64,000 bases of DNA from Ameyamaea chiangmaiensis (GTDB lineage Bacteria; Pseudomonadota; Alphaproteobacteria; Acetobacterales; Acetobacteraceae), in assembly GCF_025995235.1 (NCBI RefSeq), contig NZ_BAPT01000040.1:124001-188000 (forward strand), written 5' to 3'. The notes below the pieces were generated by a model. The model was not told where the DNA came from. It did not search any database and saw nothing but the letters and a program-made list of their open reading frames with translations. Every line of letters starts with the position of its first letter. Within the stretch, counting starts at the first letter, position 1. Position numbers and translations under genes: made by a program. Below are positions 26,204 to 39,885 of this stretch, piece by piece.

Positions 26204-26229
26204 AAGCCGGCGCCTGATGGCGCCGGCTT
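26204..26229 (-). terminator. Hairpin after tRNA-Leu
   Basis: A perfect 11-base inverted repeat (AAGCCGGCGCC, 26204-26214; GGCGCCGGCTT, 26219-26229) with a TGAT loop lies about 20 bases beyond the tRNA 3' end on the minus strand and before the RNase D-like gene. The following bases are only moderately T-rich. It probably ends the tRNA transcript. Confidence 0.7.
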
Positions 26230-26247
26230 GTCCGGTGACTGTCACTT

Positions 26248-26334
26248 TGGTGCCCAGAAGAAGACTCGAACTTCCACGACCTTGCGGCCACAGGTACCTG
26301 AAACCTGCGCGTCTACCAATTCCGCCATCTGGGC
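26248..26334 (-). tRNA. tRNA-Leu (anticodon CAG)
   Basis: The 87-base minus-strand gene folds as a class II tRNA. Acceptor GCCCAGA pairs with TCTGGGC, then discriminator A and an encoded CCA. The D arm has GGCGGAATTGGTAGACGC; the anticodon stem CAGGT/ACCTG encloses loop TTCAGGT, giving anticodon CAG; a long variable arm follows, and the T arm carries GTTCGAGTC. It reads CUG, the favoured leucine codon in a GC-rich genome. A strong hairpin lies downstream. Confidence 0.96.
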
Positions 26335-26462
26335 TCAGGTGGCAACCCGGAGCAACCTTCCGGGGTGGTGGGCGCTGTTTATGCTCACCATTGTGGGGCG
26401 TCAACACCCTGCTCGCAAAAAAACCGTCACGAACAGCGCCGCTGCTGTCCCGGAGTCAGAAA

Positions 26463-27314
26463 ATGGCAGATTTCTCCGTTGTCACCCTTATCGGAGGGAA
26501 CGGATTCGTCGGACGTGCGACGGCCGCGGTGCTCCGCGCGGCCGGCCATGACGTCCGAATCGCGTCCCGCACGCCGGTCGACGGCGTGTCCACGCCCATC
26601 GACGACGAACCCGCCTTGCGTCGTGCGATCGACGGCAGTACGGCGGTGGTCAATCTGGTCGCGGTGCTGGGTGGAAAGACCCTGCGCGCCGTCAATGTCG
26701 ACGGGGCCGAGCGGGTGGCCCGCGTGGCGCATCAGGCCGGTGTGCATCATTTCGTCCAGATCTCGGCGATCGGGGCCGCGCCGAATGCGCCCAGCGCGTA
26801 TGGCCGCAGCAAATATGCCGGCGAGCTGGCGGTGCTCCGGCATTACCCGGACGCCACGATCCTGCGCCCGTCGATCATCTTCGGCGCCGGCGACCACTTT
26901 TTCACGCGCTTCGGTGCCATGGCGCGGTGGCTGCCCGTCATGCCGGTGTTCTGCGGCGATACGCGGTTCCAGCCGGTGCATGTGCGCAACGTCGGGCAGG
27001 CCGTCGGCAAGGCCGTCGCGGGCGAGACGGCCGGGGTCTATGAACTCGGCGGTCCCGACATCCGCACCATGCGCGACCTGATGGCGTGGGTCATGGTCCT
27101 CAAGGGCAAGACGCCGCGGACGGTCGATGTGCCCGCGCCGCTGGCCCGCCTGCAGGCTGGGGTGCTGGAGCATCTGCCCGGACAGATGCTCACGCGCGAT
27201 CAGCTGCGGATGCTGGCGGTCGATAATGTCGTTGCCCCGGGCCGACCGTCGTTCGCGGCGCTAGGCATCGAGCCTGATCGTATGGCCGATATCGTTCCCC
27301 CGCTCATGCGATAA
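26463..27314 (+). CDS. NDUFA9-like NAD(P)-binding SDR (complex I-associated family)
   Basis: A 283-residue atypical short-chain dehydrogenase like the mitochondrial complex I subunit NDUFA9. The dinucleotide motif GGNGFVG is at 11-17, and Tyr113-x3-Lys117 (YGRSK) sits at the SDR catalytic position. Later segments LRPSIIFGAGDHFFTRF and FQPVHVRNVG are typical of the NDUFA9/quinone-linked group in alphaproteobacteria. GGAG lies eight bases before ATG 26463; the frame is open far upstream, across the tRNA gene, but that part is not coding. A role in quinone metabolism or complex I is known for the family; the bacterial reaction is unclear. Confidence 0.88.
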   Translation: MADFSVVTLIGGNGFVGRATAAVLRAAGHDVRIASRTPVDGVSTPIDDEPALRRAIDGSTAVVNLVAVLGGKTLRAVNVDGAERVARVAHQAGVHHFVQISAIGAAPNAPSAYGRSKYAGELAVLRHYPDATILRPSIIFGAGDHFFTRFGAMARWLPVMPVFCGDTRFQPVHVRNVGQAVGKAVAGETAGVYELGGPDIRTMRDLMAWVMVLKGKTPRTVDVPAPLARLQAGVLEHLPGQMLTRDQLRMLAVDNVVAPGRPSFAALGIEPDRMADIVPPLMR

Positions 27315-27422
27315 AGCGCGTTATACATCTGGTCGTTGCCGTCAAAAATGTCCGAAACGGTCCTTTTTGCGCGTTCTATTGCCAGCCGAACCCGCGCGTG
27401 TCGGGCTGAAATATCCTGAAAT

Positions 27423-27444
27423 GACAGCATTACTGTCTTTTTTT
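27423..27444 (+). terminator. Short hairpin with T7 tract before gltD
   Basis: GACAG (27423-27427) and CTGTC (27433-27437) form a 5-base stem with a CATTA loop, followed directly by seven T. It lies about 110 bases after the NDUFA9-like stop and about 90 before gltD. It may terminate the first gene or act in the gltDB leader; the short stem limits confidence. Confidence 0.45.
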
Positions 27445-27535
27445 GTTGCGAAGGGATGCTTAATACGTGCGGCGCACCCCGTGTCGCACCAGTTCCAGCA
27501 CCAGCCTGCCGCCTTGCCGCGGACGGAGAGTCACC

Positions 27536-28990
27536 ATGGCCGAAAACATGCTCAAGTTCGTCTCGCTTCCGCAGGCGCAACCGGAAAAGCGTTCGGCCGT
27601 GGACCGCAACACCGATTTCAACGAGATTTACCGCTCCTTCGTCGCCGAGAGCGCCGAGGAACAGGCAAGTCGGTGCTCACAGTGCGGCATCCCGTTCTGT
27701 TCGGTGCACTGTCCGCTGGGGAACAACATACCCGACTGGCTGAAGCTGACCGCCGAGGGGCGTCTGCGCGAAGCCTATGAGCTCTCGTCCGCGACCAACA
27801 ATTTCCCGGAAATCTGCGGTCGCATCTGCCCGCAGGATCGGCTGTGCGAAGGTAACTGCGTCATCGAGAAGGGCTTCGAGAGCGTCACCATCGGCGCGGT
27901 CGAGCGTTTCGTCACCGACACGGCCTTTGAAGAAGGCTGGGTCGCCCCGCAGGCCCCGGCGTTCGAGCGTGGCACGTCGGTCGGTATCATCGGCGCCGGC
28001 CCGGCGGGTCTGGCCGCGGCCGAGCAACTGCGCGCACAGGGTCATACCGTGCATGTCTATGACCGGCACGACCGTGTCGGCGGCCTGCTGGTGTACGGTA
28101 TTCCGGGGTTCAAGCTGGAAAAGCATATCGTCGAGCGTCGGCATCGGCTGCTGGAGCAGGCGGGCATCGTGTTCCATCTCGGCATGGAGATCGCGGACAG
28201 AGATGGGGAGGGACGCGTGTCGTTCGACTCCCTGCGGGCGCGGCATGATGCGGTCCTGATCGCGACCGGCGTTTACAAATCGCGCGAGATGGGCGGTCCG
28301 GGCGCGGGCCTGTCGGGTGTCGTGCGTGCACTGGATTATCTGACAGCGTCGAACCGCCTCTCGCTGGGCGATCGTGTCGAGGCGTTCGAGAGCGGCCTGC
28401 TGGACGCCCGCGACAAGGATGTCGTTGTGATCGGTGGCGGTGACACCGCGATGGACTGCGTCCGGACGGCGATCCGGCAGGGCGCGCGCAGCGTGAAATG
28501 CCTCTATCGCCGCGACCGAGCCAACATGCCGGGGTCTCTGCGTGAAGTGAAGAACGCCGAGGAAGAGGGCGTCGAGTTCGTGTGGCTGGCCGCGCCCGAG
28601 GCGTTCCTGGGCGACGGGCATGTCGAGGGCGTGCGCGCGGCGCGGATGAAGCTCGGCCTGCCGGACGCCACCGGGCGGCGCTCGGTCGATCCGATCGAGA
28701 ACGGCAGCTTCACCGTCCCGGCCGATCTGGTGATCAAGGCATTGGGCTTCGACCCGGAACCCCTCGCACGGGACTGGGGCGCCCCAGATCTGGCGACGTC
28801 GCGCTGGGGCACATTGAAAGTGGACCATCTGAGCTTCGAGACGTCCTTGCCGGGCGTATTCGCCGCCGGCGACATCGTGCGTGGCGCCAGCCTGGTGGTG
28901 TGGGCGATCCGCGACGGCCGCGACGCGGCGGTGCGGATCAACGAATGGATTGAAAACAAGGCGCTTGTCGGCGCCGTGGCGGCGGAGTGA
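27536..28990 (+). CDS. gltD: Glutamate synthase small subunit GltD
   Basis: A 484-residue beta subunit of NADPH-dependent GOGAT, feeding electrons to GltB. The N-terminal domain carries the Cys sets of two [4Fe-4S] clusters (CSQCGIPFCSVHCP and CGRICPQDRLCEGNC). It is followed by the FAD motif GIIGAGPAGL and the NADPH motif VVIGGGDTAMDC, then the closing GVFAAGDIVRG. GGAGAG lies six bases before ATG 27536. The order gltD-gltB is the reverse of E. coli; the gltB start follows the gltD stop by five bases. With GlnD elsewhere in the window it belongs to ammonia assimilation. Confidence 0.97.
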   Translation: MAENMLKFVSLPQAQPEKRSAVDRNTDFNEIYRSFVAESAEEQASRCSQCGIPFCSVHCPLGNNIPDWLKLTAEGRLREAYELSSATNNFPEICGRICPQDRLCEGNCVIEKGFESVTIGAVERFVTDTAFEEGWVAPQAPAFERGTSVGIIGAGPAGLAAAEQLRAQGHTVHVYDRHDRVGGLLVYGIPGFKLEKHIVERRHRLLEQAGIVFHLGMEIADRDGEGRVSFDSLRARHDAVLIATGVYKSREMGGPGAGLSGVVRALDYLTASNRLSLGDRVEAFESGLLDARDKDVVVIGGGDTAMDCVRTAIRQGARSVKCLYRRDRANMPGSLREVKNAEEEGVEFVWLAAPEAFLGDGHVEGVRAARMKLGLPDATGRRSVDPIENGSFTVPADLVIKALGFDPEPLARDWGAPDLATSRWGTLKVDHLSFETSLPGVFAAGDIVRGASLVVWAIRDGRDAAVRINEWIENKALVGAVAAE

Positions 28991-28995
28991 CGGCA

Positions 28996-33555
<4,560 letters not shown>

Positions 33556-33564
33556 CGAAGGACG

Positions 33565-33596
33565 CGCGACCCGGTGGCGTCAGGCTGCCGGGCGCG
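33565..33596. terminator. Hairpin between convergent gltB and the lipoprotein gene
   Basis: CGCG-A-CCCGG (33565-33574) pairs with CCGGG-CGCG (33588-33596), a 9-base stem with one bulged A and a 13-base loop. It lies just past the gltB stop and just past the convergent gene's stop, so it could serve both. No clear T run. Confidence 0.4.
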
Positions 33597-33605
33597 GACC
33601 GCTTC

Positions 33606-34100
33606 TTATTCCACGTTGACGGTGTAGTGCGACCGGTAGGAAATACCGCCGGGCGTCAGGACCCGTATCGTGAAGGTGTCCGCGCCGGTGTATCCGGGTG
33701 CGGACACGTAACGGGCCTGGACCCCAGGCTGTGGATGCAGGTTGCAGACGTAACGCTGGTTCCCGGCCGGATAATTCGGGTAAAACATACCCTGCTTGAG
33801 CGACAGCGAGCCGTGGGCCGGTGGGTCGATCTGCGTGATCAGCGGATAAGCGTCCAGCGAGCAATCGGCGTGCAGGGCAAACCAGCTATTGACGACGCTT
33901 GATGCGCCGGACGCGGCGGCCATCGTCACCAGAAACCCGTCGGGCGACCGGCTGACCTGACGAGACAGCCGGTTGGGTCCGTTTCCGGGTGCGGTCATGT
34001 GTGGCGCCTGCGTCCCCGACGTCGTGGCGCACGCGCCGAGGAGGAGCATGGTCAGGAGCACGACCGACTGTGCGGGCGGAACATGACGGGCACGGGGCAT
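33606..34100 (-). CDS. Putative lipoprotein with a beta-sandwich-like domain
   Basis: A 164-residue predicted lipoprotein. A signal peptide with a hydrophobic stretch (SVVLLTMLLLGAC) ends in a lipobox-like LGAC with Cys near residue 23, so it would be lipid-anchored after export. The mature part ends with APGYTGADTFTIRVLTPGG and a YTVNV strand, which resembles Ig/cadherin-like repeat ends. Two Cys (in HADCSLD and RYVCNL) may form a disulfide. ATG 34100 with GGAG upstream is chosen; ATG 34145 is possible but lacks a ribosome site. It is divergent from pepF and convergent with gltB. The function is not known. Confidence 0.7.
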   Translation of the reverse strand: MPRARHVPPAQSVVLLTMLLLGACATTSGTQAPHMTAPGNGPNRLSRQVSRSPDGFLVTMAAASGASSVVNSWFALHADCSLDAYPLITQIDPPAHGSLSLKQGMFYPNYPAGNQRYVCNLHPQPGVQARYVSAPGYTGADTFTIRVLTPGGISYRSHYTVNVE

Positions 34101-34323
34101 GGGCGCGGAACTCCGGGCGGGAGAAGCAACGCTAGCATTCGACATGATTTGAAACAATGTCGTTCGCGCGCGCTCCTGCTCCTGGGCCATGCAACGCGAT
34201 TCGCACCAAGAACGTTGTGCATCCTCGCGCGGGCGCGCTGGTGTGCGCCGCCATTCCCACCTTGAAAAGTCGGGCAGATGGGGACAAGGCTGCGGGGTAC
34301 GGCACGGCAAGGAGCAGGGCACG

Positions 34324-36150
34324 ATGAACGACGCACGCAATACGGTCTGGCGCGAGGCGCGGCAGGCGGAGACGGGTGCGCCGGACGCTGCCCTGCCGCG
34401 CTGGGATCTGAGCGACCTGTACGACTCCCCCCGATCCGCCGTTCTTGCCCGTGATCTCGATACGGCCGAGGCCGATGCCCGTGCTTTTGCCGCCGCCCAT
34501 AAGGGCAAGGTCGCCACACTGACGGCGACGGCCCTGGCCGACGCGATCGCGGCCTATGAACATCTCGACGAGATCCTGGGGCGCGCCGGGTCCTATGCTT
34601 CGCTGCTGTTCTCGGCCGACTCCGTCTCGCCCGAGATCGGACAGTTCTCGCAGATGATCAACGAGCGGCTGACCGCCATCTCGGCGCATCTGCTGTTCTT
34701 TACGTTGGAGTTGAACCGACTTGGGGACGACGACCTTGCCCGCAAGGCGTCGGACCCTGCGCTGGCGCGTTGGGCACCGTTCCTGCGCGACGTGCGCGTC
34801 TTCCGTCCGCACCAGTTGTCAGACGATGTCGAGCATGTTCTGCACGAGAAATCCGTCACCGGACGGGCCGCGTGGAACCGCCTGTTCGACGAGACGATGG
34901 CCTCCCTTCGCGTCACCATGTCGGGACGGCAGGTCATGATGGGCGAGGCATTGAACAGCCTGTCCGATGCCGATCGCGCCACCCGGGCCGAGGCTGCGCG
35001 CGGGATCAGCGCGACGCTGGGCGACAATATCCGCCTGTTCTCGCTGGTGACGAACACACTGGCCAAGGACAAGGCGATCTCCGACCAGTTGCGCGCCTAT
35101 CCCCGCCCCACCTCGCAACGCAACCTCGGCAACATGGTCGAGGACGAGGTGGTCGATGCCCTGGTCTCGGCCGTGGTCGCGGATTATCCGCGTCTGTCGC
35201 ATCGTTATTACACGATGAAGGCCCGCTGGCTGGGCCTCGACACACTGGAGCACTGGGACCGCAATGCGCCGCTTCCGGGCGACGACGACGCGCGTATCGC
35301 GTGGGACGAGGCCAAGGCGCGCGTGCAGGCGGCCTACAGCGGCTTCGACCCGCGCCTGGGCGACATCGCCCGCGACTTCCTCACCAAGCCGTGGATCGAC
35401 GCCGCGCCGGTCCCGGGCAAGTCGTCGGGCGCCTTCGCGCATCCGACCGTACCGTCCGCGCATCCCTACATCCTGATGAACTATCACGGTCGCACGCGCG
35501 ACGTGATGACGCTGGCGCATGAGATGGGGCATGGCATCCATCAGGTGCTCGCCTCTCGGCAGGGCTACTTCCAGTCCGCGACACCGCTGACACTGGCCGA
35601 GACCGCCAGCGTGTTCGGGGAAATGCTGACCTTCCAGTCGCTTCTGGACGCGCAGACCGACCCGAAGCGCCGTCGCCTGATGCTGGCCGCCAAGGTCGAG
35701 GATATGCTCAACACGGTGGTGCGCCAGATCGCGTTCTACCGGTTCGAGACCTTGCTGCATGACGAGCGGCGCAAGGGCGAACTGCTGCCCGAACAGATCG
35801 GCGCGCTCTGGCGCAAGGTGCAGACCGAAAGCCTGGGGCCGGCGTTCAGCTTCACGCCGGACTATGACCTGTATTGGTCCTATGTCCCGCATTTCGTGCA
35901 TTCGCCGTTCTATGTCTATGCCTATGCCTTTGGTGACTGTCTGGTGAACGCGCTGTACGGGGTGTATCGCGACGGCCTCGACGGGTTCGCGGACAAGTAT
36001 GTCGCGATGCTGGAGGCTGGCGGCACGCTGCGTCACAAGGACCTGCTGGCGCCGTTTGGTCTGGACGCGTCCGACCCCGGCTTCTGGCGGCGCGGGCTGG
36101 ACGTCATCGCGGGCTTTATCGATGAACTCGAACAGGGAGAGACGGCATGA
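34324..36150 (+). CDS. pepF: Oligoendopeptidase F, M3 family
   Basis: A 608-residue cytoplasmic zinc metallopeptidase that cuts short peptides. The zinc motif is His399-E-M-G-His403 in TLAHEMGHGIHQ, and the third ligand Glu lies in the following LAETASVFGE. The N-terminal helical lobe with LYDSPRSA matches the PepF group. AAGGAG lies about ten bases before ATG 34324; the frame opens earlier without support. The stop overlaps the start of the ABC1 kinase gene (ATGA), an arrangement suggesting a shared transcript. Length is close to the family norm of about 600. Confidence 0.95.
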   Translation: MNDARNTVWREARQAETGAPDAALPRWDLSDLYDSPRSAVLARDLDTAEADARAFAAAHKGKVATLTATALADAIAAYEHLDEILGRAGSYASLLFSADSVSPEIGQFSQMINERLTAISAHLLFFTLELNRLGDDDLARKASDPALARWAPFLRDVRVFRPHQLSDDVEHVLHEKSVTGRAAWNRLFDETMASLRVTMSGRQVMMGEALNSLSDADRATRAEAARGISATLGDNIRLFSLVTNTLAKDKAISDQLRAYPRPTSQRNLGNMVEDEVVDALVSAVVADYPRLSHRYYTMKARWLGLDTLEHWDRNAPLPGDDDARIAWDEAKARVQAAYSGFDPRLGDIARDFLTKPWIDAAPVPGKSSGAFAHPTVPSAHPYILMNYHGRTRDVMTLAHEMGHGIHQVLASRQGYFQSATPLTLAETASVFGEMLTFQSLLDAQTDPKRRRLMLAAKVEDMLNTVVRQIAFYRFETLLHDERRKGELLPEQIGALWRKVQTESLGPAFSFTPDYDLYWSYVPHFVHSPFYVYAYAFGDCLVNALYGVYRDGLDGFADKYVAMLEAGGTLRHKDLLAPFGLDASDPGFWRRGLDVIAGFIDELEQGETA

Positions 36151-37505
36151 GCCGCGACATCGACCAGACCGGCCTGTTTGGTGAATTCCGCCGGATGGTC
36201 AAGACGTCCGGCGCCGTCGGCGGCATTGCCGCCCGGATCGCGGGCAACCGGATGGGTCTGAAGACCAATGCCGGTGTCCACGCCGAGGATCTCAAGGCCA
36301 TCCTCGGCGGCCTGAAGGGGCCGCTGATGAAGGGCGCGCAGCTTCTGTCGACCATTCCCGGCGCGCTGCCGCAGGAATACGCCGAGGAACTGGCGCATCT
36401 GCAATCGAACGCGCCGCCGATGGGCTGGAGCTTCGTGCGCCGCCGCATGACCGCTGAACTGGGCGCGGGATGGGAGGCCAGGTTCCGCAGCTTCGGCCAT
36501 GAGGCCGCGGCCGCGGCCAGTCTGGGGCAGGTGCACCGTGCCGTGACGTCCGAAGGGCGCGACGTCGCGTGCAAGCTGCAATATCCCGACATGCAGTCGA
36601 CGGTGGAGGCGGACCTCAAGCAGCTCAAGATGGCGGTCGGACTGTATTACCGGTTCGACAGCGTCATCCGTCAGGACGACGTGCTGGTCGAACTGGCCGA
36701 GCGCCTGCGCGAGGAACTGGACTACACGCGCGAGGCGGCGCACCTGCGGCTTTATCGCCTGATGCTGGCCAACACGCCCGAGGTCACGGTGCCCGAGCCG
36801 GTGGACGCGCTGTGCACGCGCCGTCTGCTGACCATGGACTGGGTCAGCGGGCGCGGCGTGCAGGCGGTGCTGGACACCAATCCAACGCTTGAACAGCGCA
36901 ACGCGATGGCGACGGCCCTGTTCAAGGCCTGGTACACGCCGCTCTATCGCTATGGCGTCATTCACGGCGACCCGCACATGGGAAATTTCACCGTGCGCGA
37001 CGATTACGGTCTCAATCTGCTCGATTTCGGCGCGGTGCGGATATTCCCCGCGCGGTTCGTGCAGGGGATCATCGATCTGCACCGCGCCCTTCAGACCGAT
37101 GACGAAGACCTCGCCTATCACGCTTATCAGGCCTGGGGCTTCAAGGACCTGTCGCGCGAGACGATGCGGGTGCTCAACGAATGGGCGCGCTTCATTTACG
37201 AACCGCTGATGCAGGATCGTGTTCGCCCGATCCAGGAGAGTAACGATCCGGCCTTCGGTCGCAGCATCGCCGAAAAGGTGTATGCGGGCCTCAAGCGTAC
37301 GGGCGGTGTGCGGCCCCCGCGCGAATTCGTGCTGGTCGACCGCTCCGCCGTGGGGCTGGGCAGCGTCTTCCTCCGTCTGGGGGCGGAAGTGAACTGGCAT
37401 CGCCTGTTTCAGGAACTGGTCGCCGATTTCGACGCCCAGGCTCTCGCCGAACGCCAGCGCGTGGCCCTGGCCGACGCCCGGGTGCCACCGCCAGTCTCCG
37501 GCTGA
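36147..37505 (+). CDS. ABC1/UbiB family atypical kinase
   Basis: A 452-residue ABC1 (COQ8/UbiB) family protein. The N-terminal KxGQ-type segment reads GPLMKGAQLLS, the Ala-rich loop that replaces the glycine loop is AAAASLGQVH, the catalytic GDPHMGNF and the metal-binding LDFGAVR are intact. No C-terminal transmembrane helices are evident, so it is closer to soluble ABC1 members than to UbiB. Such proteins support quinone biosynthesis or related lipid handling; the exact role is unknown. It is coupled to pepF by an ATGA overlap. Confidence 0.9.
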   Translation: MSRDIDQTGLFGEFRRMVKTSGAVGGIAARIAGNRMGLKTNAGVHAEDLKAILGGLKGPLMKGAQLLSTIPGALPQEYAEELAHLQSNAPPMGWSFVRRRMTAELGAGWEARFRSFGHEAAAAASLGQVHRAVTSEGRDVACKLQYPDMQSTVEADLKQLKMAVGLYYRFDSVIRQDDVLVELAERLREELDYTREAAHLRLYRLMLANTPEVTVPEPVDALCTRRLLTMDWVSGRGVQAVLDTNPTLEQRNAMATALFKAWYTPLYRYGVIHGDPHMGNFTVRDDYGLNLLDFGAVRIFPARFVQGIIDLHRALQTDDEDLAYHAYQAWGFKDLSRETMRVLNEWARFIYEPLMQDRVRPIQESNDPAFGRSIAEKVYAGLKRTGGVRPPREFVLVDRSAVGLGSVFLRLGAEVNWHRLFQELVADFDAQALAERQRVALADARVPPPVSG

Positions 37506-37610
37506 GGCGGCAACGCCGTCGCGCCGATGCCCGGTTTGCGGTGCGACGACGACCTCTTGTCCGCCCGGCGACCAGCGCCCATCTGTCCCTGAATGGCCCG
37601 GAACGCACCC

Positions 37611-39860
37611 ATGGCAAAAGCCGCACTGTCCACGAAGTCCTCGTCCCGCGCGGGAAGGGGGGCGGCCAATCGGGTCGACGAACTGCCCTGCACGTTCGCG
37701 CCGCAGCACCAGCCCGCCAAGGACAAGGTCAATCGTCTGCGGGTCGTGTCGGAATACGAACCCGCCGGCGACCAGCCCACGGCGATCGCCGAACTGGTGG
37801 CCGGCGTCGAGGCCGGGGAGCGCGACCAGGTGCTCCTGGGCGTGACGGGCTCCGGCAAGACCTTCACCATGGCCAAGGTGATCGAGGCCACGCAGAAGCC
37901 CACGCTGGTTCTGGCGCCCAACAAGACACTCGCGGCCCAGCTCTACGGGGAGATGAAACAGTTCTTTCCCGATAACGCCGTCGAATATTTCGTCAGCTAT
38001 TATGACTATTACCAGCCCGAAGCCTATGTGCCGCGATCGGACACCTTCATCGAGAAGGACAGCCAGATCAACGAACAGATCGACCGCATGCGCCACGCGG
38101 CCACGCAGGCGCTTCTGGAACGCAACGACGTGATCATCGTCGCCTCTGTCTCGTGTATTTACGGTATCGGGTCGGTCGAGACCTATTCGCGGATGGTGGT
38201 CAAGCTTGAGGTCGGCGGCGAGATCGATCGCGACCGGCTGATCAAAGGGCTGGTGGAGCTTCAGTATCGTCGCAACGACGCGGCGTTCCAGCGCGGCGCG
38301 TTTCGTGTGCGTGGCGAGAGCATCGACATCTTTCCGGTTCAGAACGAGGACCGCGGGTGGCGCGTGTCCCTGTTCGGCGACGAGATCGACGCGATCATCG
38401 AATTCGATCCACTGACGGGCGAGAAGACCGCCGATCTTCAGGAAATTGCCGTCTACGCCAACAGCCATTACGTCACCCCGCGCCCGACGCTCAATCAGGC
38501 CATCGTCTCGATCAAGGACGAGCTGCGCGGCCGGCTGGCCGAATTCGACGCCAATGGCAAGGTTCTGGAAGCCGAACGCCTGCGTCAACGCACGACATTC
38601 GATCTTGAAATGATCGAGACGACCGGTGCGTGCAAGGGCATCGAAAATTACTCGCGCTATCTGTCGGGGCGCGGGGCCGGGGAGCCGCCGCCGACCCTGT
38701 TTGAATATCTGCCCGAAGACGCCTTGCTGATTGTCGATGAAAGCCATGTGACGGTGCCGCAGATCGGCGGCATGGAGCGGGGCGACTTCGCGCGCAAATC
38801 CATTCTCTCCGACTACGGGTTCCGTCTGCCGTCGTGTCTGGATAATCGTCCGCTGAAATTTGCCGAGTGGGAAAGCTTCCGTCCGCAGACGCTGTTCGTG
38901 TCCGCAACGCCCGGGCCGTGGGAGATGGAACGTACAGCGGGCGTGTTCGCCGAACAGGTGATCCGCCCGACGGGCCTGATCGATCCGGTGACCGAGGTGC
39001 GACCGGTCGAGCATCAGGTCGACGACCTGCTGGCCGAATGTCACACCACGATTGCCAGCGGTGGGCGTGTTCTGGTCACCACCCTGACCAAGCGTATGGC
39101 CGAGGACCTGACCGACTACATGCACGAGGCCGGGATCAAGGTGCGCTACCTGCACTCGGACGTGGACACGCTGGAGCGGATCGAGATCATCCGCGACCTG
39201 CGTCTGGGCGCGTTCGACGTGCTGATCGGCATCAACCTGCTGCGGGAGGGGCTGGATATCCCCGAATGTTCACTGGTCGCGATTCTCGATGCGGACAAGG
39301 AAGGTTTCCTGCGCTCCCGCACTTCGCTGGTCCAGACGATCGGCCGCGCGGCCCGGAATGTCGACGGGCGCGTGCTGCTGTATGCCGACAAGATGACCGA
39401 CTCCCTGACCTACGCGATCGAGGAAACGGCCCGTCGCCGCGCCAAGCAGACCGAGTGGAACGAGGCGCACGGCATCACGCCGCGCTCCGTCCGCAAGTCG
39501 ATCGGCGACGCGATCGCCTCGGTCTTCGAGCAGGATTACGTCACCGTCGCCCCGGTCAAGGACGGCTCGGTGACGGAGTTCGTCGGCAAGGATCTCGATG
39601 CGGCCATCGCCGATCTCGAGAAGAAGATGCGGGCGGCCGCGGCCGACCTCGAATTCGAAACGGCGGCGCGTCTGCGTGACGAGGTCAAGCGGCTGGAGGC
39701 GATCCAGTTGGGGATCGAACCACCGCCGCCTGCCGCCCGCTCCAGCGCCGGCGCGCCCGGCGGGCGCAAGGCACGTGCGGAAAAAGGCCCGGTGCCTCTG
39801 GGGCCCGGCGGCGGGGGATACGATCCGACGCAAAAGCGTGGTCGGCGCCGCGCGGGCTAG
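37611..39860 (+). CDS. uvrB: Excinuclease ABC subunit UvrB
   Basis: A 749-residue DNA repair helicase that loads at lesions with UvrA and recruits UvrC. Walker A GVTGSGKT lies near residue 80, the beta-hairpin region FVSYYDYYQPEAYVP is complete, DESHVTVPQ carries the DEAD-like acids, and the UVR domain (ADLEKKMRAAA...) is near the C-terminus. It is longer than E. coli UvrB (673) because of a basic N-terminal tail of about 35 residues and a Gly/Pro/Lys-rich tail. An in-frame ATG at 37593 is an equally possible start; neither has a strong ribosome site. Confidence 0.96.
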   Translation: MAKAALSTKSSSRAGRGAANRVDELPCTFAPQHQPAKDKVNRLRVVSEYEPAGDQPTAIAELVAGVEAGERDQVLLGVTGSGKTFTMAKVIEATQKPTLVLAPNKTLAAQLYGEMKQFFPDNAVEYFVSYYDYYQPEAYVPRSDTFIEKDSQINEQIDRMRHAATQALLERNDVIIVASVSCIYGIGSVETYSRMVVKLEVGGEIDRDRLIKGLVELQYRRNDAAFQRGAFRVRGESIDIFPVQNEDRGWRVSLFGDEIDAIIEFDPLTGEKTADLQEIAVYANSHYVTPRPTLNQAIVSIKDELRGRLAEFDANGKVLEAERLRQRTTFDLEMIETTGACKGIENYSRYLSGRGAGEPPPTLFEYLPEDALLIVDESHVTVPQIGGMERGDFARKSILSDYGFRLPSCLDNRPLKFAEWESFRPQTLFVSATPGPWEMERTAGVFAEQVIRPTGLIDPVTEVRPVEHQVDDLLAECHTTIASGGRVLVTTLTKRMAEDLTDYMHEAGIKVRYLHSDVDTLERIEIIRDLRLGAFDVLIGINLLREGLDIPECSLVAILDADKEGFLRSRTSLVQTIGRAARNVDGRVLLYADKMTDSLTYAIEETARRRAKQTEWNEAHGITPRSVRKSIGDAIASVFEQDYVTVAPVKDGSVTEFVGKDLDAAIADLEKKMRAAAADLEFETAARLRDEVKRLEAIQLGIEPPPPAARSSAGAPGGRKARAEKGPVPLGPGGGGYDPTQKRGRRRAG

Positions 39861-39885
39861 ATCCGACGATCGGGGAGAGAGAACG

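Noticed and set aside
24960..26462. Upstream extension of the NDUFA9-like gene
   Set aside because: The open frame runs through a tRNA gene and the opposite-strand exonuclease; a good ribosome site marks ATG 26463.
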